A stretch of DNA of 64,000 bases. Source: Paralithodes platypus (Eukaryota; Arthropoda; Malacostraca; Decapoda; Lithodidae). The notes beneath the pieces were generated by a model. That model was not told the DNA's origin. It saw only the letters and a list, made by a program, of their open reading frames with translations, and searched no databases. The position numbers and the translations under genes were made by a program. Positions 46,677 to 57,330 of the stretch are shown here, one piece after another; within the stretch, counting starts at the first letter, position 1; every line of letters begins with the position of its first letter. The DNA lies in the NCBI GenBank assembly GCA_032716605.1, contig CM064580.1, forward strand, positions 38,065,321 to 38,129,320, read 5' to 3'.

Positions 46677-47430
46677 TATGAACATGATTAGATTAATATC
46701 CAGTATTCGAGAATGGATAATAAGTTGTAGGCGTGTGCATAAACCTTTAACTGTCTTGGTGGTGTAATGGTTAAGGTGTCTAAAAATCTGTGTGTGATAA
46801 CCCAGGTTCGAATCCTGGTGGATCACATACTGTATATGCTTTCATAAATTTCATTGGAGGTGTTTGGTGTTGTGGTGAAATTAATAAAAAAATAGATTCA
46901 TGCATAAAACTTATTTTCTGGAAATTAATACCTTTATGAATAGGTTAGCCTTTAGGCTAGGCCTATCGGCAAGAGTAGCGTTATCGAGCGTATCACCTGG
47001 CCGGGTATAGGCTATCCTAGTGTTTACTAATTTATAGGCTACCCCTTTGAAAGGACATTAGCGGGGTAGGATGTAGTTACCGGGTGTATCGCCAGCCTTG
47101 TTTACACTACACGTACGCATAGTGGCGTCGGACCCTTGCCATCCTTTTCCTGTCTATTTAAACTGCCTTTGGATACAATAATATGTTGCCATCCTTTTCC
47201 TGTCTATTTAGACTGCCTTTGGATACAATATGTTGAGGGTGGGCTTTGCCCCCCCTCACCCCCCCCATGATATTGTCATCATCATATATATTTCCAGCAG
47301 GGGGCAAATAACCAAAATAGACGCGAACTTAACAACGGCGATCGACAAATGTAAACACGACGGAGGCGGCGGACGTTTGCAATCATGTTCCCGTCTATTT
47401 TGAATGCCAATGAATACAATAATATGTTGA
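46677..47430. repeat. 1.81-kb tandem unit, copy 3, truncated
   Basis: First ~750 bp of the unit, including a tRNA-headed repeat at about 46,746-46,823 and the minus F copies. It ends at TATGTTGAGGGG, where a family-B reverse transcriptase fragment begins. Confidence 0.88.
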
Positions 47431-47664
47431 GGGGGGCCTTCTCCAAGTTCATAAATGCAGCATACAACTTTTGTCGCTTCTCCAGATATTTCTCCACAAC
47501 ACATTTATTATGTTCTATCCAACAACCAACTCTACTCCAAAATCGATTAATGAAATATTACAAACACATGTGGCAGTCCGTGGATTCGAACCCAGGACGC
47601 TCACACCTTTCAGGGCAAAAATCTGAGCTGCACATCTTATTCCCTTGCTAAGATGAATACAGTA
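47431..47664 (-). pseudogene. Non-LTR family B fragment with a tRNA-like insertion
   Basis: The minus strand reads KLYAAFMNLEKA, the RT motif also seen at 52,800-52,730 as KLYAAFMDLEKAYDRVDREG. Compared with that copy, about 95 bp are inserted at roughly 47,517-47,611, including GGATTCGAACCC, a tRNA T-arm-like string. The fragment then runs into the 175-bp repeat exactly as at 52,850. Confidence 0.75.
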
Positions 47665-47981
47665 TGTTAACCGTTTCCCCAGCAATACTGACTGAAAATG
47701 CCCAAATAAATTGCAAATCCTCTTCAGATTTATTTAAAATATGTAAAATTACACCAAATACCAACTACAGTAGCACAACAAACAATAAAATACACTAAAT
47801 CGGATAAATAAATGGAAGAAATACCCCAAAAGATTAATATGTTAACCCTTTACCCAGCAATACTGACTGAAAATGCCCAAATAGATTGAATGTGCTCTTC
47901 AGATTTATCTGAAATATGTAAAATTACACCAAATACCAACTACTGTACATTAGCACAAAAATCAATCAAGTACACCAACAG
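47665..47981. repeat. ~175-bp tandem repeat, first array (split by family A)
   Basis: Units start GTTAACCGTTTCCCCAGC (47,665) and GTTAACCCTTTACCCAGC (47,841), 176 bp apart, each with ACTGACTGAAAATGCCC and ATGTAAAATTACACCAAATA. The second unit is cut by the family-A insertion and resumes at 49,067 with GGATAAATAAAATG. Confidence 0.85.
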
Positions 47982-49066
47982 GATCTCCTTCAACCCTATC
48001 TCAACACACTACATGGCTGGTGCACTACAAACAGACTTAATCTAGCCCCAGCCAAATCCACCGCAACCCTGCTCACAAGTTGGACAGGAGAACACGAATA
48101 CATCCCTCAACTCACCATAAACAACACACCCCTAACACATACACACACACCCAAAATCCTAGGAGTAACATATGATACTCATATGACATTCAAACAGCAC
48201 ACCACAAACATTAAAAAGAAACTGACACCCAGACTTAACGCCCTGAGGTCACTTGCTCACACAAAATTTGGACACAACAAAGAAACTACCACCACAGTAT
48301 ATAAACAATACATAAGATCAGTGATGGAATACGCAAGCCCAGCCTGGGCTTCTAACCTAGCTGAAACACATCATAAGACCTTACAGACTATTCAAAACAA
48401 AGCCCTGAAGATCATTACAGGCTGCACAGCTACTGCACCCACAGATCACCTACATCAAGAAACCAAAATCCTCAAAGTCAAAGACCATCTGGACATGAGA
48501 GGCACTCAATTCCTGGCAGCAGCCTCCACGAACCAAGACCACCCACTAAACTACATGGCAACACACCCACAGACACCAAGAAATATCAAAACAACACCCA
48601 GCACACGGTATCACACACAATTATTGTCCTCTCTCCCTCCCTGCCCACCCCGAACCAACTTCCAGAAGCACATCCATACTCATATCTCTCACCGATCCAT
48701 CCACTCACTCACAGACAACACACAGCTGCATGCACGACCTCCCGAAATCCATCCTTCCGAATCCTCCCTTCCTCGCGAGGACAGAGTCCACCTGGCCAGG
48801 CTGAGATGCGGACACCATCCAGCTCTCCTGAGCTATCAGAAGAGACTGGATGACTCCGTTGTCGACGCCTGCCCGGGATGTAACACAGCACCCCATACCA
48901 TTAAACACATCATAGAAGACTGCATTTCACACAACCACTTACGCCAACAACACAATCTACACTCAATGAGAGCTCTGTGGGAAAGCCCGATCGTGGCCAT
49001 GGCCTTTCTCAGGGACTCGGGGCTGTTCGGCCAGGCAGCTTAGGGAACAACAACAACAACAACAAC
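47982..49066 (+). mobile_element. Non-LTR family A, copy 2: intact C-terminal RT frame, 5'-truncated
   Basis: An uninterrupted reading of about 353 codons from GATCTCC (47,982) to the stop at 49,043, covering the region after YADD to the C-terminus, followed by a (CAA)n tail. It has the 56 codons missing from the copy at the window start (MEYASPAWASNLAETHHK onward) and the same CPGCN Cys/His cluster. CAACAGGA occurs at both junctions and may be the target duplication, though its CAA part merges with the tail. It lies inside the 175-bp repeat, so it is younger than that array. It lacks the catalytic YADD and cannot be autonomous. Confidence 0.9.
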
Positions 49067-49690
49067 AGGATAAATAAAATGTAAGAAATAGCCCTAAAGA
49101 TGAATTTATCTATCTATCTATTGCCGGACGCCTTGATGCCTGAAGGGGTGGCCACGAACGAAACACCCCTATGCATCTCTGTCCCCAGTCAGTCGATGCC
49201 CCTCCTCCCATCCAGCACCGCTTTCACGCATATACTTTTTAACTCCATCCTTCCACCTCTCTCTCGATTTATGTCTCCCTCTGTCCTTCCATTTCACTAG
49301 TACACTCTCTTAGCCATTCTCTCGCTTCCCATACGTTCCACATGGCCGAACCATCTCAAGGTGTTCTTTTTTGTAATTTCCAGTCCATTCACACCACACC
49401 TCTCTCGTACTTCCTCATTCGTCTGTCTATCCCTCCATGTAACTCTGCACACACTTCTCAAGTAACTCATTTCCATCCCTTTCACTCTTGGTTTGAATCT
49501 CTCCAACAACGTCCATGCTTCACTTCCGTAAGTCAGTGTCGGGATTACCACGCTGTCATGCAAGGACTTCTTCAGTTCCATGCTGACCACCCTATTTCTT
49601 GTTACTGCTTTCTGCATTCCTACAACCCTCTTCCCCTGTTGCACCCTCTCCCACACTTCTTCATCCAAAACTCCCATCTTTATTCTGTAC

Positions 49691-51490
49691 TGTTACGACC
49701 GGCACAACGAAATAAACAAGGACACTTAATATTGGACTACAAGATAGGCTAGATCTGCAACAACGGTACGCTAATTCCAAACCCTCGAACTATTAAGCCG
49801 GTGAACAAAACACTTAAACCCTCCAGAGTTAATCTACTGGATAACGGGGTATCAATTAACTGGGTTAAGTGTACTTCTACAAAGGCTTTCCGGTGACGGC
49901 AAAGCCTACTCACAACAAGAGTAATTACGTTAATAAAAAGCTCTCAAGTAATAACTATGCTTAAATAAACTATGACAAGATTTAATAAAAGATTATATGC
50001 TTACGTTATCTTTAGTGTGAGTCTGAACTCAACACTAAAACTCTTCAATGCTCTATGAAAACACTTGAAGTCTAGTCCTACAGCAAACGGATATGGAATC
50101 TTCTGAAAACGTCTGATGCTCTAAGATACTCGTCGAATATAGAACAGGAATAATGCAGGGGCCAGTACACCAAAGCGCGTATCTTAAATACACCAAAAAG
50201 TAGGATACATATATATGGAAACAAGAGAGTGCAACAACTCTGTGACAGCACTAACAACAGCAACTCAAAAACAGTACTTCCTTAGCCAAAGTAACAGCCA
50301 TACTGGGTTGTGCACTATGCATCAACCTAGGCTAGAACAATACGTGAATAATTGCTAAAGCATACGCGGTTAAAGTTAATAAACAAGATGCTGTCTTTCT
50401 TACTAATAAAGTCTAGCAGCAGCATAAAGGTACAGGGAGCCTAGGCAGAGCTCAAGCATGCTCGCAGCCTACTGTCTCCCCTGAACAGATTTCCCTTATC
50501 TTACATTAAGTGACTAGGAGGCTCTCTTGGTAAGTCCAGATCTCAAGTATCTGGTCTTACCCTGGCGCTCCTCAAAGGTCAACAAAATGAGTTAGCAAGT
50601 ATACAAGCAAGAGTAGGCAAAAGCCCTTCGCTTGTATACTGCTAAGCTCGCAAAGGAAAATATGCGCAAGGGTGTACTACAGGCTACCTAGCTCTGTCGA
50701 AGTCATACAGGCTCTGACTTGCCATATACATAACACAGACAACGACCAAAGATACCCTCCACTGTCTAGCATTAAATAGTAATAAAGAACAACCAAATAA
50801 TTAGAAGCACCCAACAATATGAATCCATGTGACTTTGATTCTAATAAACTCTAAAGCTAGTGCAAAACATATATGTGAGAACAGGCGCTGGTAATACGAC
50901 TGGCCGACTAGCCTATGGAAGTCGTAGGCGAGAACCAGAAGGGAGGGGTAATTGAATAAAGATAATAAGTATTGGAAAGAAGGAGTTCAGAGAGAGGCAC
51001 AGCAGTAAAGGGGGTTAGATGTGGGACAGAATGCGAGGGACTTGTAGAGCCGAGCGCGCGATACCATGTTCTGACGAGAGAGAAGGAGAGAAGTACTGAG
51101 TCTAGCCACGAGATGGCTCTGCGACCAATCACAGGCCGCTACGTCACATGACAAGCAGACGTCATATGCCATGCCAGGCCCGCCGTCCAATAGCGAGCGG
51201 GCGGGCCCACCGAGCGAGGAATGCACACGTACATACGCACACACACTGCCTCTTCGCTCTCCCCTCCGACTCTCTCTCTCTCTTACGCGCTGCATGTTAT
51301 AATCACTACCATGGATATAAAATACTTCTAAGTGTCACAGACAAGAATAAAGGCAAACACTGATCTGTCTGTGACAACATGAATACTAAGAAAGAAAGAA
51401 TATCATTCTACGATTATTATAGCCCATTTCACTGCCGTGGCGAGTGCTAGCGAGTCACGAGTACATTCTGACAAGCTGGCCAGCGTAACA
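49691..51490 (-). mobile_element. Solo LTR, 1,800 bp, flanked by a GTAC target duplication
   Basis: Plus-strand ends are TGTTACGACCGGC and GGCCAGCGTAACA (TG...CA). GTAC flanks it at 49,687-49,690 and 51,491-51,494; removing the element plus one GTAC restores the alignment with family-B copy 1 (21,190-21,220) with no length change. On the minus strand it matches the LTR at 11,907 in order: CTCGCTAGCACTCGCCA near the 5' end (51,439-51,455), GGGCTATAATAATCG, and TGTCTGTGACAC. Contains a TC run at about 51,270-51,283. No internal retroviral-type genes adjoin. Confidence 0.87.
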
Positions 51491-51744
51491 GTACACTGCC
51501 AAGATACTTAAATGAGCTGACAATCTCCATAGCCTGACTGTTCAACTTCACCTCACACTCTGTGGCTTCACCCCTTTCGAAGACCATAACCTTGCTCTTC
51601 CCCGCATTTACCTTCAGATTCCATTTTTCGCATACTGTTCCAAACATATTTACCAGACCCTGCAACTCCCATTCATATCGCCAGCAAACAGCAGTACACA
51701 AACATCCACTGCTCTTCCTTGAATTTCTTTTATTACTCCATCCA

Positions 51745-51885
51745 TATATATATATATATATATATATACATACAGTATGCAGGAAGATGCACAAGGAAAG
51801 AAGAAAAACACAGAGTCCCAAGTGCTTTCGTGTATTATTACATCTTCAGGGGAGGTCAGACAGACACGTGTTGCTGTGACTTTAT

Positions 51886-51947
<62 letters not shown>
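51745..51947. repeat. (TA)n microsatellites within family B copy 2
   Basis: TA runs at about 51,745-51,770 and 51,889-51,947, with about 120 bp of unrelated sequence between. The second ends next to ACCGGTATAT. Confidence 0.9.
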
Positions 51948-51949
<2 letters not shown>

Positions 51950-52735
51950 GGTATATATTTAACAACCATGGGGACATCATATACCCTTGCTTTAACCCAA
52001 CATTCAGATCAAAGAAGTAGCTCTGTTCATTCTCCACACATACTGATACCTTTGCACCCTCATAATTATATACTCCACACTACGTTCAGCCAGGCTGCCT
52101 AGGGAACAATAACAACAACAACAACTGCTTTCAGCAACTTACCATCTGCTCTGTATATGCTTCCTTCCCTTATCAGCGATACACCAACATCCACTGCTCT
52201 TCCTTGTATTTCTTTTATGACTCCATCCATATACTGTATATATAGAACAACCATCGGGACATCACACACCCTTGCTTTACCAAACATTCAGATCAAAGAA
52301 CTCCCTCCGTTCATTCTCCACACGTACTGATTCCTTTGCACTCTCATACATACTCTTCACTGCTTCCAGCAACTTGCCATCTACTCCATATATTCTCAGT
52401 ACTTTCCACATACCTTCTCTATCAACTCTGTCATTCCACTCGTTGCCTTCCCATATTAGTGGTACACCAACATCCACTGCTCATCCTTGCATTTCTTTTA
52501 TGACTCCATCCATATACAGTACAGTATATATTGAACAACCACGGGGGCATCACACACCCTTTCTTTAACCCAAAATTCAGATCAAAGAACTCGCTCTGTT
52601 CATTCTCAACACATACTGACACCTTTGCACCCTCATACATGCTTTTCACTGCTTTCAGCAACTTGCTATCTGCTCCGTATATTCCAAGTAATTTCTACAT
52701 ACCGGTACCTTCTCTATCAACTCTGTCATAGGCCT
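51950..52735 (-). repeat. Threefold ~285-bp tandem duplication of an RT segment
   Basis: AACAACCATGGGGACATC (51,961), GAACAACCATCGGGACATC (52,244) and GAACAACCACGGGGGCATC (52,532) begin successive copies of the same RT stretch; on the minus strand each reads about KAVKSMYEGAK...ENE..EFFDLN and MDGVIKE-like residues. Family-B copy 1 has this stretch once, so the triplication is specific to this locus. Confidence 0.8.
52083..52126 (+). mobile_element. 44-bp 3'-end-only fragment of family A
   Basis: CGTTCAGCCAGGCTGCCTAG followed by GGAACAATAACAACAACAAC matches the last codons, stop and CAA tail of the family-A elements (1,165-1,206 and 49,025-49,066). It interrupts one of the triplicated RT segments. 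An extreme 5' truncation is the likely cause. Confidence 0.7.
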
Positions 52736-52857
52736 TCTCCAAGTCCATGAAGGCAGCATACAACTTTTGTCCCTTCTCAAGATATTTCTTCACAACATAT
52801 TTCAGGGCAAAGATCTGAGCTACACATCCTCTTCCCTTCCTATGATGAATACTGTAT

Positions 52858-53280
52858 GTTAACCGTTTCCCCAGCAATACTGACTGAAAATGCCCAGATA
52901 TATTGCGTGTGCTCTTCTGATTTATCTAAAATATGTAAAATTATACCAAATACCAACTACATTAGCACAACAATCCATCAATCACAGAAACAGGATAAAA
53001 ACATAGAATAAATACCCCAAAAGATGAATACGTTAACCCTTTCCCTGGCAATACTTACTGAACATGCACAAATAAATTGCATGTGCTCTTCAGATTTAGC
53101 TGAAATATGTAAAATTACACCAAATACTAACTACATTAGCACAAAAATCAATCCAGCACTTTAACAGGATAAATATAATGGAAGAAATAGCCCAAAAATG
53201 AATTTATCTATAGCCTATCGGTATATATTGCCGGACACCTTGATCCCCGAAGGGGTGACCACGAACGAAACGCCTGCGTA
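52858..53280. repeat. ~175-bp tandem repeat, second array, and family-B 3' tail
   Basis: Units start GTTAACCGTTTCCCCAGC (52,858) and GTTAACCCTTTCCCTGGC (53,032), 174 bp apart. A third stretch (AACAGGATAAATATAATGG) ends at a family-B tail-like region (53,190-53,280) with GAATTTATCTAT, TTGCCGGACACCTTGAT and GGGGTGACCACGAACGAAAC. The order is the same as at 47,665-49,160 without the family-A insertion. Confidence 0.82.
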
Positions 53281-53618
53281 TTTCAAGCTCGCTTGAGTTA
53301 TCACTCGATCGTCTTTTAGAGCTTTTTGGCCCGGGGTAATTACCACACCATCGCGTCATAAGGAGTTTGAGTGGGTTAAATTGCTAGATACATAGAGGAA
53401 GAGGAATGCCAAGTAAAGCTAAATAAAAATATATAAGATATTTTTAACATGAGGTTACTTATAATAATTTGTACCTCTGTAGTTTCTCCATGGCTAACCA
53501 AAAAGGTCACATTCCTAAAAAGCCCCAACCAAAAAGGCCAAGCTTCTGTACAGAAAAAAAGGCCACACACCATTACCCTTATGGTGACCCTATCAAATAA
53601 TAAAAACAACCACACTTC
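53281..53618. other. AT-rich spacer, no gene seen
   Basis: No recognisable gene. GTGGGTTAAA at 53,371-53,380 could be a TTAA element end with no identified partner. Confidence 0.45.
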
Positions 53619-54002
53619 TTAACCCAATTCCCGCGGCGCCCCTCATATGACGGAGACGATTTTCCACCTATTTTGTAGCCTGTGAGCCAGGCCAAGCAGC
53701 ACGGATGGACGTCAGCCGGACCCTACAGGCCCCGCCATGACACTGAGGTTTGTGTGAGAGAGAGCTCACTTATATGCAGCGTCACACATAGCGAAAACAG
53801 AAAATAATTGGTAATTTTTAGCGATGTTGCCCTTCGTTTGCAAGATCCTTACAAGAAAACCAGACGACGTACAGGAATGATTCAGGAGTAATTTGAAAGC
53901 TATTACCGTACTTTCACGAATACATAATTGTATTACGCTCTGGCTTTTGCTTATGCATGAAAATGAGCAGGGAATTAAGGCGATTTCGGGCAATTATGCC
54001 TA
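53619..54002 (-). mobile_element. TTAA-flanked MITE, family A, copy 4, truncated
   Basis: Begins TTAACCCAATTCCCGCGGCG at its outer end. The interior matches family A in reverse (GTATTACGCTCTGGC...CATGAAAATGAGC). The inner end is lost at the junction with the (ATT)n-tailed repeat. Confidence 0.7.
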
Positions 54003-54243
54003 CTCGTACAGGATTTATAGCTTTAGCCAAAATGGTCACACTCCTTAATGGTCTAAGTGGCCATAGCCAAAATGGCTACACTATATTCCTTCTGTACTTT
54101 CTCCATGCCTGATAAGATACATGATATTTTGATATATGTGACAGAGCCCTTGTATCCAACACAATACCCTGCGTGCAATCCCGCTCGAACCCCGCACAAC
54201 GTTGCTTGCAACTTTAATTATTATCATTATTATTATTATTTTA
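54003..54243. repeat. Dispersed repeat ending in (ATT)n, copy 2
   Basis: Near-identical to 1,207-1,443, again beginning CTCGTACAGGATT and ending in an ATT/ATC microsatellite. Confidence 0.75.
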
Positions 54244-55130
54244 TTATTATTGTATCATTACTATAATCTACTTTTTATCAATGTATGTATTGTTATCATT
54301 GGTGTTATAACTATTATGCTCTTCATTTTTCAGGAGTCTGGATGTTGTTGACATGGAAGCATCATAATGAGGTAAGTGTAAATTAATGCATCTGTGTGTG
54401 TGTCACATGCTACCTGTTAGCCCGGCGGCTGCTTGAGACCGGTAAATTATAGTGTCACCAGTGCAATAGATTTAGCTTCAATTTGGAAAACAACAAAATT
54501 ATATCTACCACATATGCCAATATTGCTGCACCATATACACATATTTTACTTGTATAATGAACATGTGAACATTGATGAACTAGAAAATAGGTGCAAAGAA
54601 CAAATATCCAATGAAAAAAGCAGATTATTATGACAGGACCATATCGAGTGGCTGGACGGCGGCGATGCATAGACACTGACGGGCCTCGTTGTTCTCTAGC
54701 ACATGTGTTAGGGAGGGGGAGGTACTGGAGGAGTAGGGGAGGGTGACTGAATGTATTTGAGGGAGGCGGGAGGAAATATAGGGAGAGTGGGGAGGGAAAA
54801 AGTAGAACATAGGAGGAGGTGGGAAGTTGAGGGAGAAAGGGGGGGAAGGAGAGGGAAGGAGGTGGTAAGAAACATGTAAGGGGAAGAGAGGTGGCATACC
54901 ACCTAATCATGTATTGTATAAATTTCCCCGGAAATGGCTTTTTCTTTTCTTTTTTCTTTTTTGTAAGTGTAATATGCCGGAATGAACATAGAATTGGCCC
55001 AGTAAAACATTCAGGAAGGAACCTCGCAGCTCCCAGGTCAATTACTTATATAGAAATAGAAATTATGATAATACTACAGGTTTAAATAAAAATTCTGTTT
55101 CATATGCTTATTACAAATTACCAAATAATG
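54244..55130. other. Spacer with a purine-rich stretch, no gene seen
   Basis: Bases about 54,710-54,890 are G/A-rich on the plus strand (GGGAGGGGGAGGTACTGG-like), which explains the Pro/Ser-rich minus-strand frames. No recognisable gene. Confidence 0.5.
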
Positions 55131-55159
55131 TAAGAGAAATGTCGGTTGAGATAGGAATT

Positions 55160-55370
55160 TTGCCTCCTGTAAATACCTGGGCCTGGTGGGGATTTGAATC
55201 CGGGTCAGTAGCCATTAAGAAACACCCTGTTCTTAACATTAATCCTTCATTACAAACCCCAATGCTCTTGAATAAATTATTGAAAGCAAAATTATGATCC
55301 CCCTGGGGTTCGAATTCGGGACACCACACCCAGAACATAAGCATCTAAACCATTACACCACCAACACAAC
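55160..55370 (-). repeat. tRNA-headed repeats, minus strand
   Basis: On the minus strand near 55,300-55,370: TTGGTGGTGTAATGG (A-box-like, the same string as in the 43.1-kb repeat) followed by ATTCGAACCCCAGGGG (B-box-like). A second, weaker plus-strand T-arm-like string GATTTGAATCCGGG lies at about 55,193-55,206. Confidence 0.55.
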
Positions 55371-55958
55371 CTCCCGCTCTACCACAGAGCACTGTACCAT
55401 GCTTGGACATAAAATAAGGAAGAAACTTTATTCCTCTTTTGAAGTACCAGGTGATAGTCTCGTGGAGGGCTGTGCCTTTCCACCATGACTATTTTACACT
55501 TCCCCAGATGTCAGCTCGGTGTGGTTCTGTGGCTTAGAGATTTTTGAGCACAGGGCAACACAATAAGAATGCCGTAAGATGCATGCACCATTTTTAACTG
55601 AGTGGTATCCTAATGGTGTAAGGTACATTTTACATAAGTGTAATGACAAACATAATGTGCTGATACATGGAAATACAGAACTCCGGTACTAACTGTTTTC
55701 AATAAATATTGTTAAGCATTAATTGCTATGTTCAGTATATGTGGTAATTTCAGTTGCTTGTTATAATTTAATATCAGATGTGAATAATATATATTATGCC
55801 ATCACTGAAATTATAGTTTAGAAACCTATTTTATGTTCAAATTGAAAATGAAGTATTCGTGTCGGAAGACTAGTTTACTATACATAATTATATTGTATAC
55901 CTTGATAGATTGCTTGTGCGCCGACACAGTTTTCTTGGATATATTCGTCTTTAGGTGT
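55371..55958. other. AT-rich spacer, no gene seen
   Basis: No recognisable gene. Confidence 0.45.
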
Positions 55959-57330
55959 TTAACCCTCCGTCTTCGGCTGTCGTATGCTCCTACACCTCTG
56001 ACTCGGGCCTTTTGCCGATGTCACTCTATCTTTACACCTTCATAGATAAGCAATAAAAGAAGGCAGAAGTGTCAAACACAATGGAAAAATGGAGAACTTA
56101 CTGTTGTCGTTATCCTGGCATGGACCTGACATTGCTACGTTGCATGGCAATGGTGTTATGATGTTGTGAAGATGGTGAGTTTATGCGTAAGATTCAGGCC
56201 ATGTTCAGACGCGTCACCGCGGCCCCGGCTAGTATGCACTAAGTGACTCGTCGCACCAGTGGCAATTTGTCGGAGAAGCGATTTGATGGTTTTATAATCA
56301 TTATCTATTACTATTATATTATTGCTTGGTATGCATTATTGCATATCAGTTTGTATTTGTGGCATTTATGGGTGTATGGTACACGACTTTAGGTGTCAAT
56401 TGCACTTACTAGTATGATATTATTTTCTATTATCATATTATTACTTGTTATTTATTCTTATGTGTCATTTTCACTTACTAATAGGACCTATAGGTTATTA
56501 TTTATTACAGTAGCACTATTTATGTGTGGCATTTATGGGTGTACCATACACAATTTTAGGTGTCTCTTCCACTTATAATTATTATGTCACTTTTAGGAAT
56601 TATTATTAGTTATATTTGAGTGTGGCTTTCGCTCACTGTTTTTATTTGTCACCTGGTCTTTCACCAATTTATTAGAGTGTCACTTTCACTACGGTGATTC
56701 ATCGCCCCCATCTTCCTCACTATATCTCTCTGCTGCCTCCTCTCTTGCTCTGCACATTCAAGGATATCCTTTCTATAAAAACAACTAGATACGTTGGCAG
56801 GGGAAGGGGTTATGGGAGCACCAGGGGTGCGATAATCTAGTGTCGTATCTCGCGACGAGGGTAGTGCACTTCCCAGCTCACTCGCACAACGTTTTTCACT
56901 CTCATCGTCACTATTTTCACTTTCCCTGGCACTACACTCATCTTCATTGTCTTTGTCATCATCACTATCACTCTCAAACCCAGGACATTCATGTGCATCT
57001 TCATGAACTTCTTCCTCGCCATCGTTTTCACCAAAATTATTTTCTTCATCACTTTCAAGCTCTTCAAAATCGGACAAATCCATATGATCTAATCACTTAG
57101 CACATATGCTTTTCATTGTTTTCCAATGTATCCATGATGGCGGACTGATAACAACTGACGTTGCGTCATATTGCGAGTGTGGGTGCGCTGCAAGCGCCCT
57201 CGTAACAACTATCATAGCCCGCGATCTTCAAAATCTCATATTTCATGCGCGGGAGTATAAGAGGCCTACCGAAGTCCGCGATGGAAGTTCTGTGTGGCGT
57301 ATAAGAGGCCAACCGAGGTGTAAGGGTTAA
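55959..57330 (-). mobile_element. Second piggyBac-like element, internally deleted
   Basis: TTAA at 55,959-55,962 and 57,327-57,330, with ends TTAACCCTCCGTCTTCGG and, inward from the right, TTAACCCTTACACCTCGG. Just inside the right end are two direct repeats of GTATAAGAGGCC.ACCGA.GT (57,257 and 57,299), paralleling the two 19-bp repeats at the left end of the main piggyBac. A minus-strand acidic frame starts about 245 bp from that end, as the transposase does in the main element. The DDE core is gone and the interior carries GTGTCACTTTCAC-type repeats (56,360-56,690). Confidence 0.72.
56661..57083 (-). pseudogene. Acidic N-terminal remnant of a piggyBac-like transposase
   Basis: 140 codons beginning MDLSDFEELESDEEN, rich in Asp/Glu/Ser to about residue 70, then SSRDTTLDYRTPGAPITPSP and a basic ERRQQRDIVRKMG stretch. 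The start position and acidic composition fit the disordered N-terminus of piggyBac-family proteins. No catalytic residues are present before the stop. Assignment relies on context (TTAA ends, subterminal repeats) more than on similarity. Confidence 0.55.

Larger units (their letters stand above)
49100..52850 (-). pseudogene. Non-LTR family B, copy 2, minus strand, split by a solo LTR
   Basis: 3' tail (GATA)n at about 49,108-49,121. The C-terminal frame 49,677-49,297 is open for 126 codons with SVVIPTLTYGSEAWTLLERF, WRDRQTNEEVRERCG and TLRWFGHVERMGSER, typical of LINE RT C-termini. The LTR at 49,691-51,490 follows; beyond it come GLVNMFGTVCEKWNLKVNAG and IVSSFKYLGSVL (about 51,670-51,510). 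Upstream lie RT segments repeated three times (51,950-52,735) and AAFMDLEKAYDRVDREG (52,770-52,700). Numerous stops and rearrangements: not functional. Confidence 0.88.

Noticed and set aside
43132..46823. Three functional tRNA genes
   Set aside because: A- and B-boxes are good, but anticodon and acceptor stems do not form; copies are identical because of the tandem unit.
54455..54910. Pro/Ser-rich minus-strand protein
   Set aside because: Produced by a purine-rich stretch; no recognisable domain.
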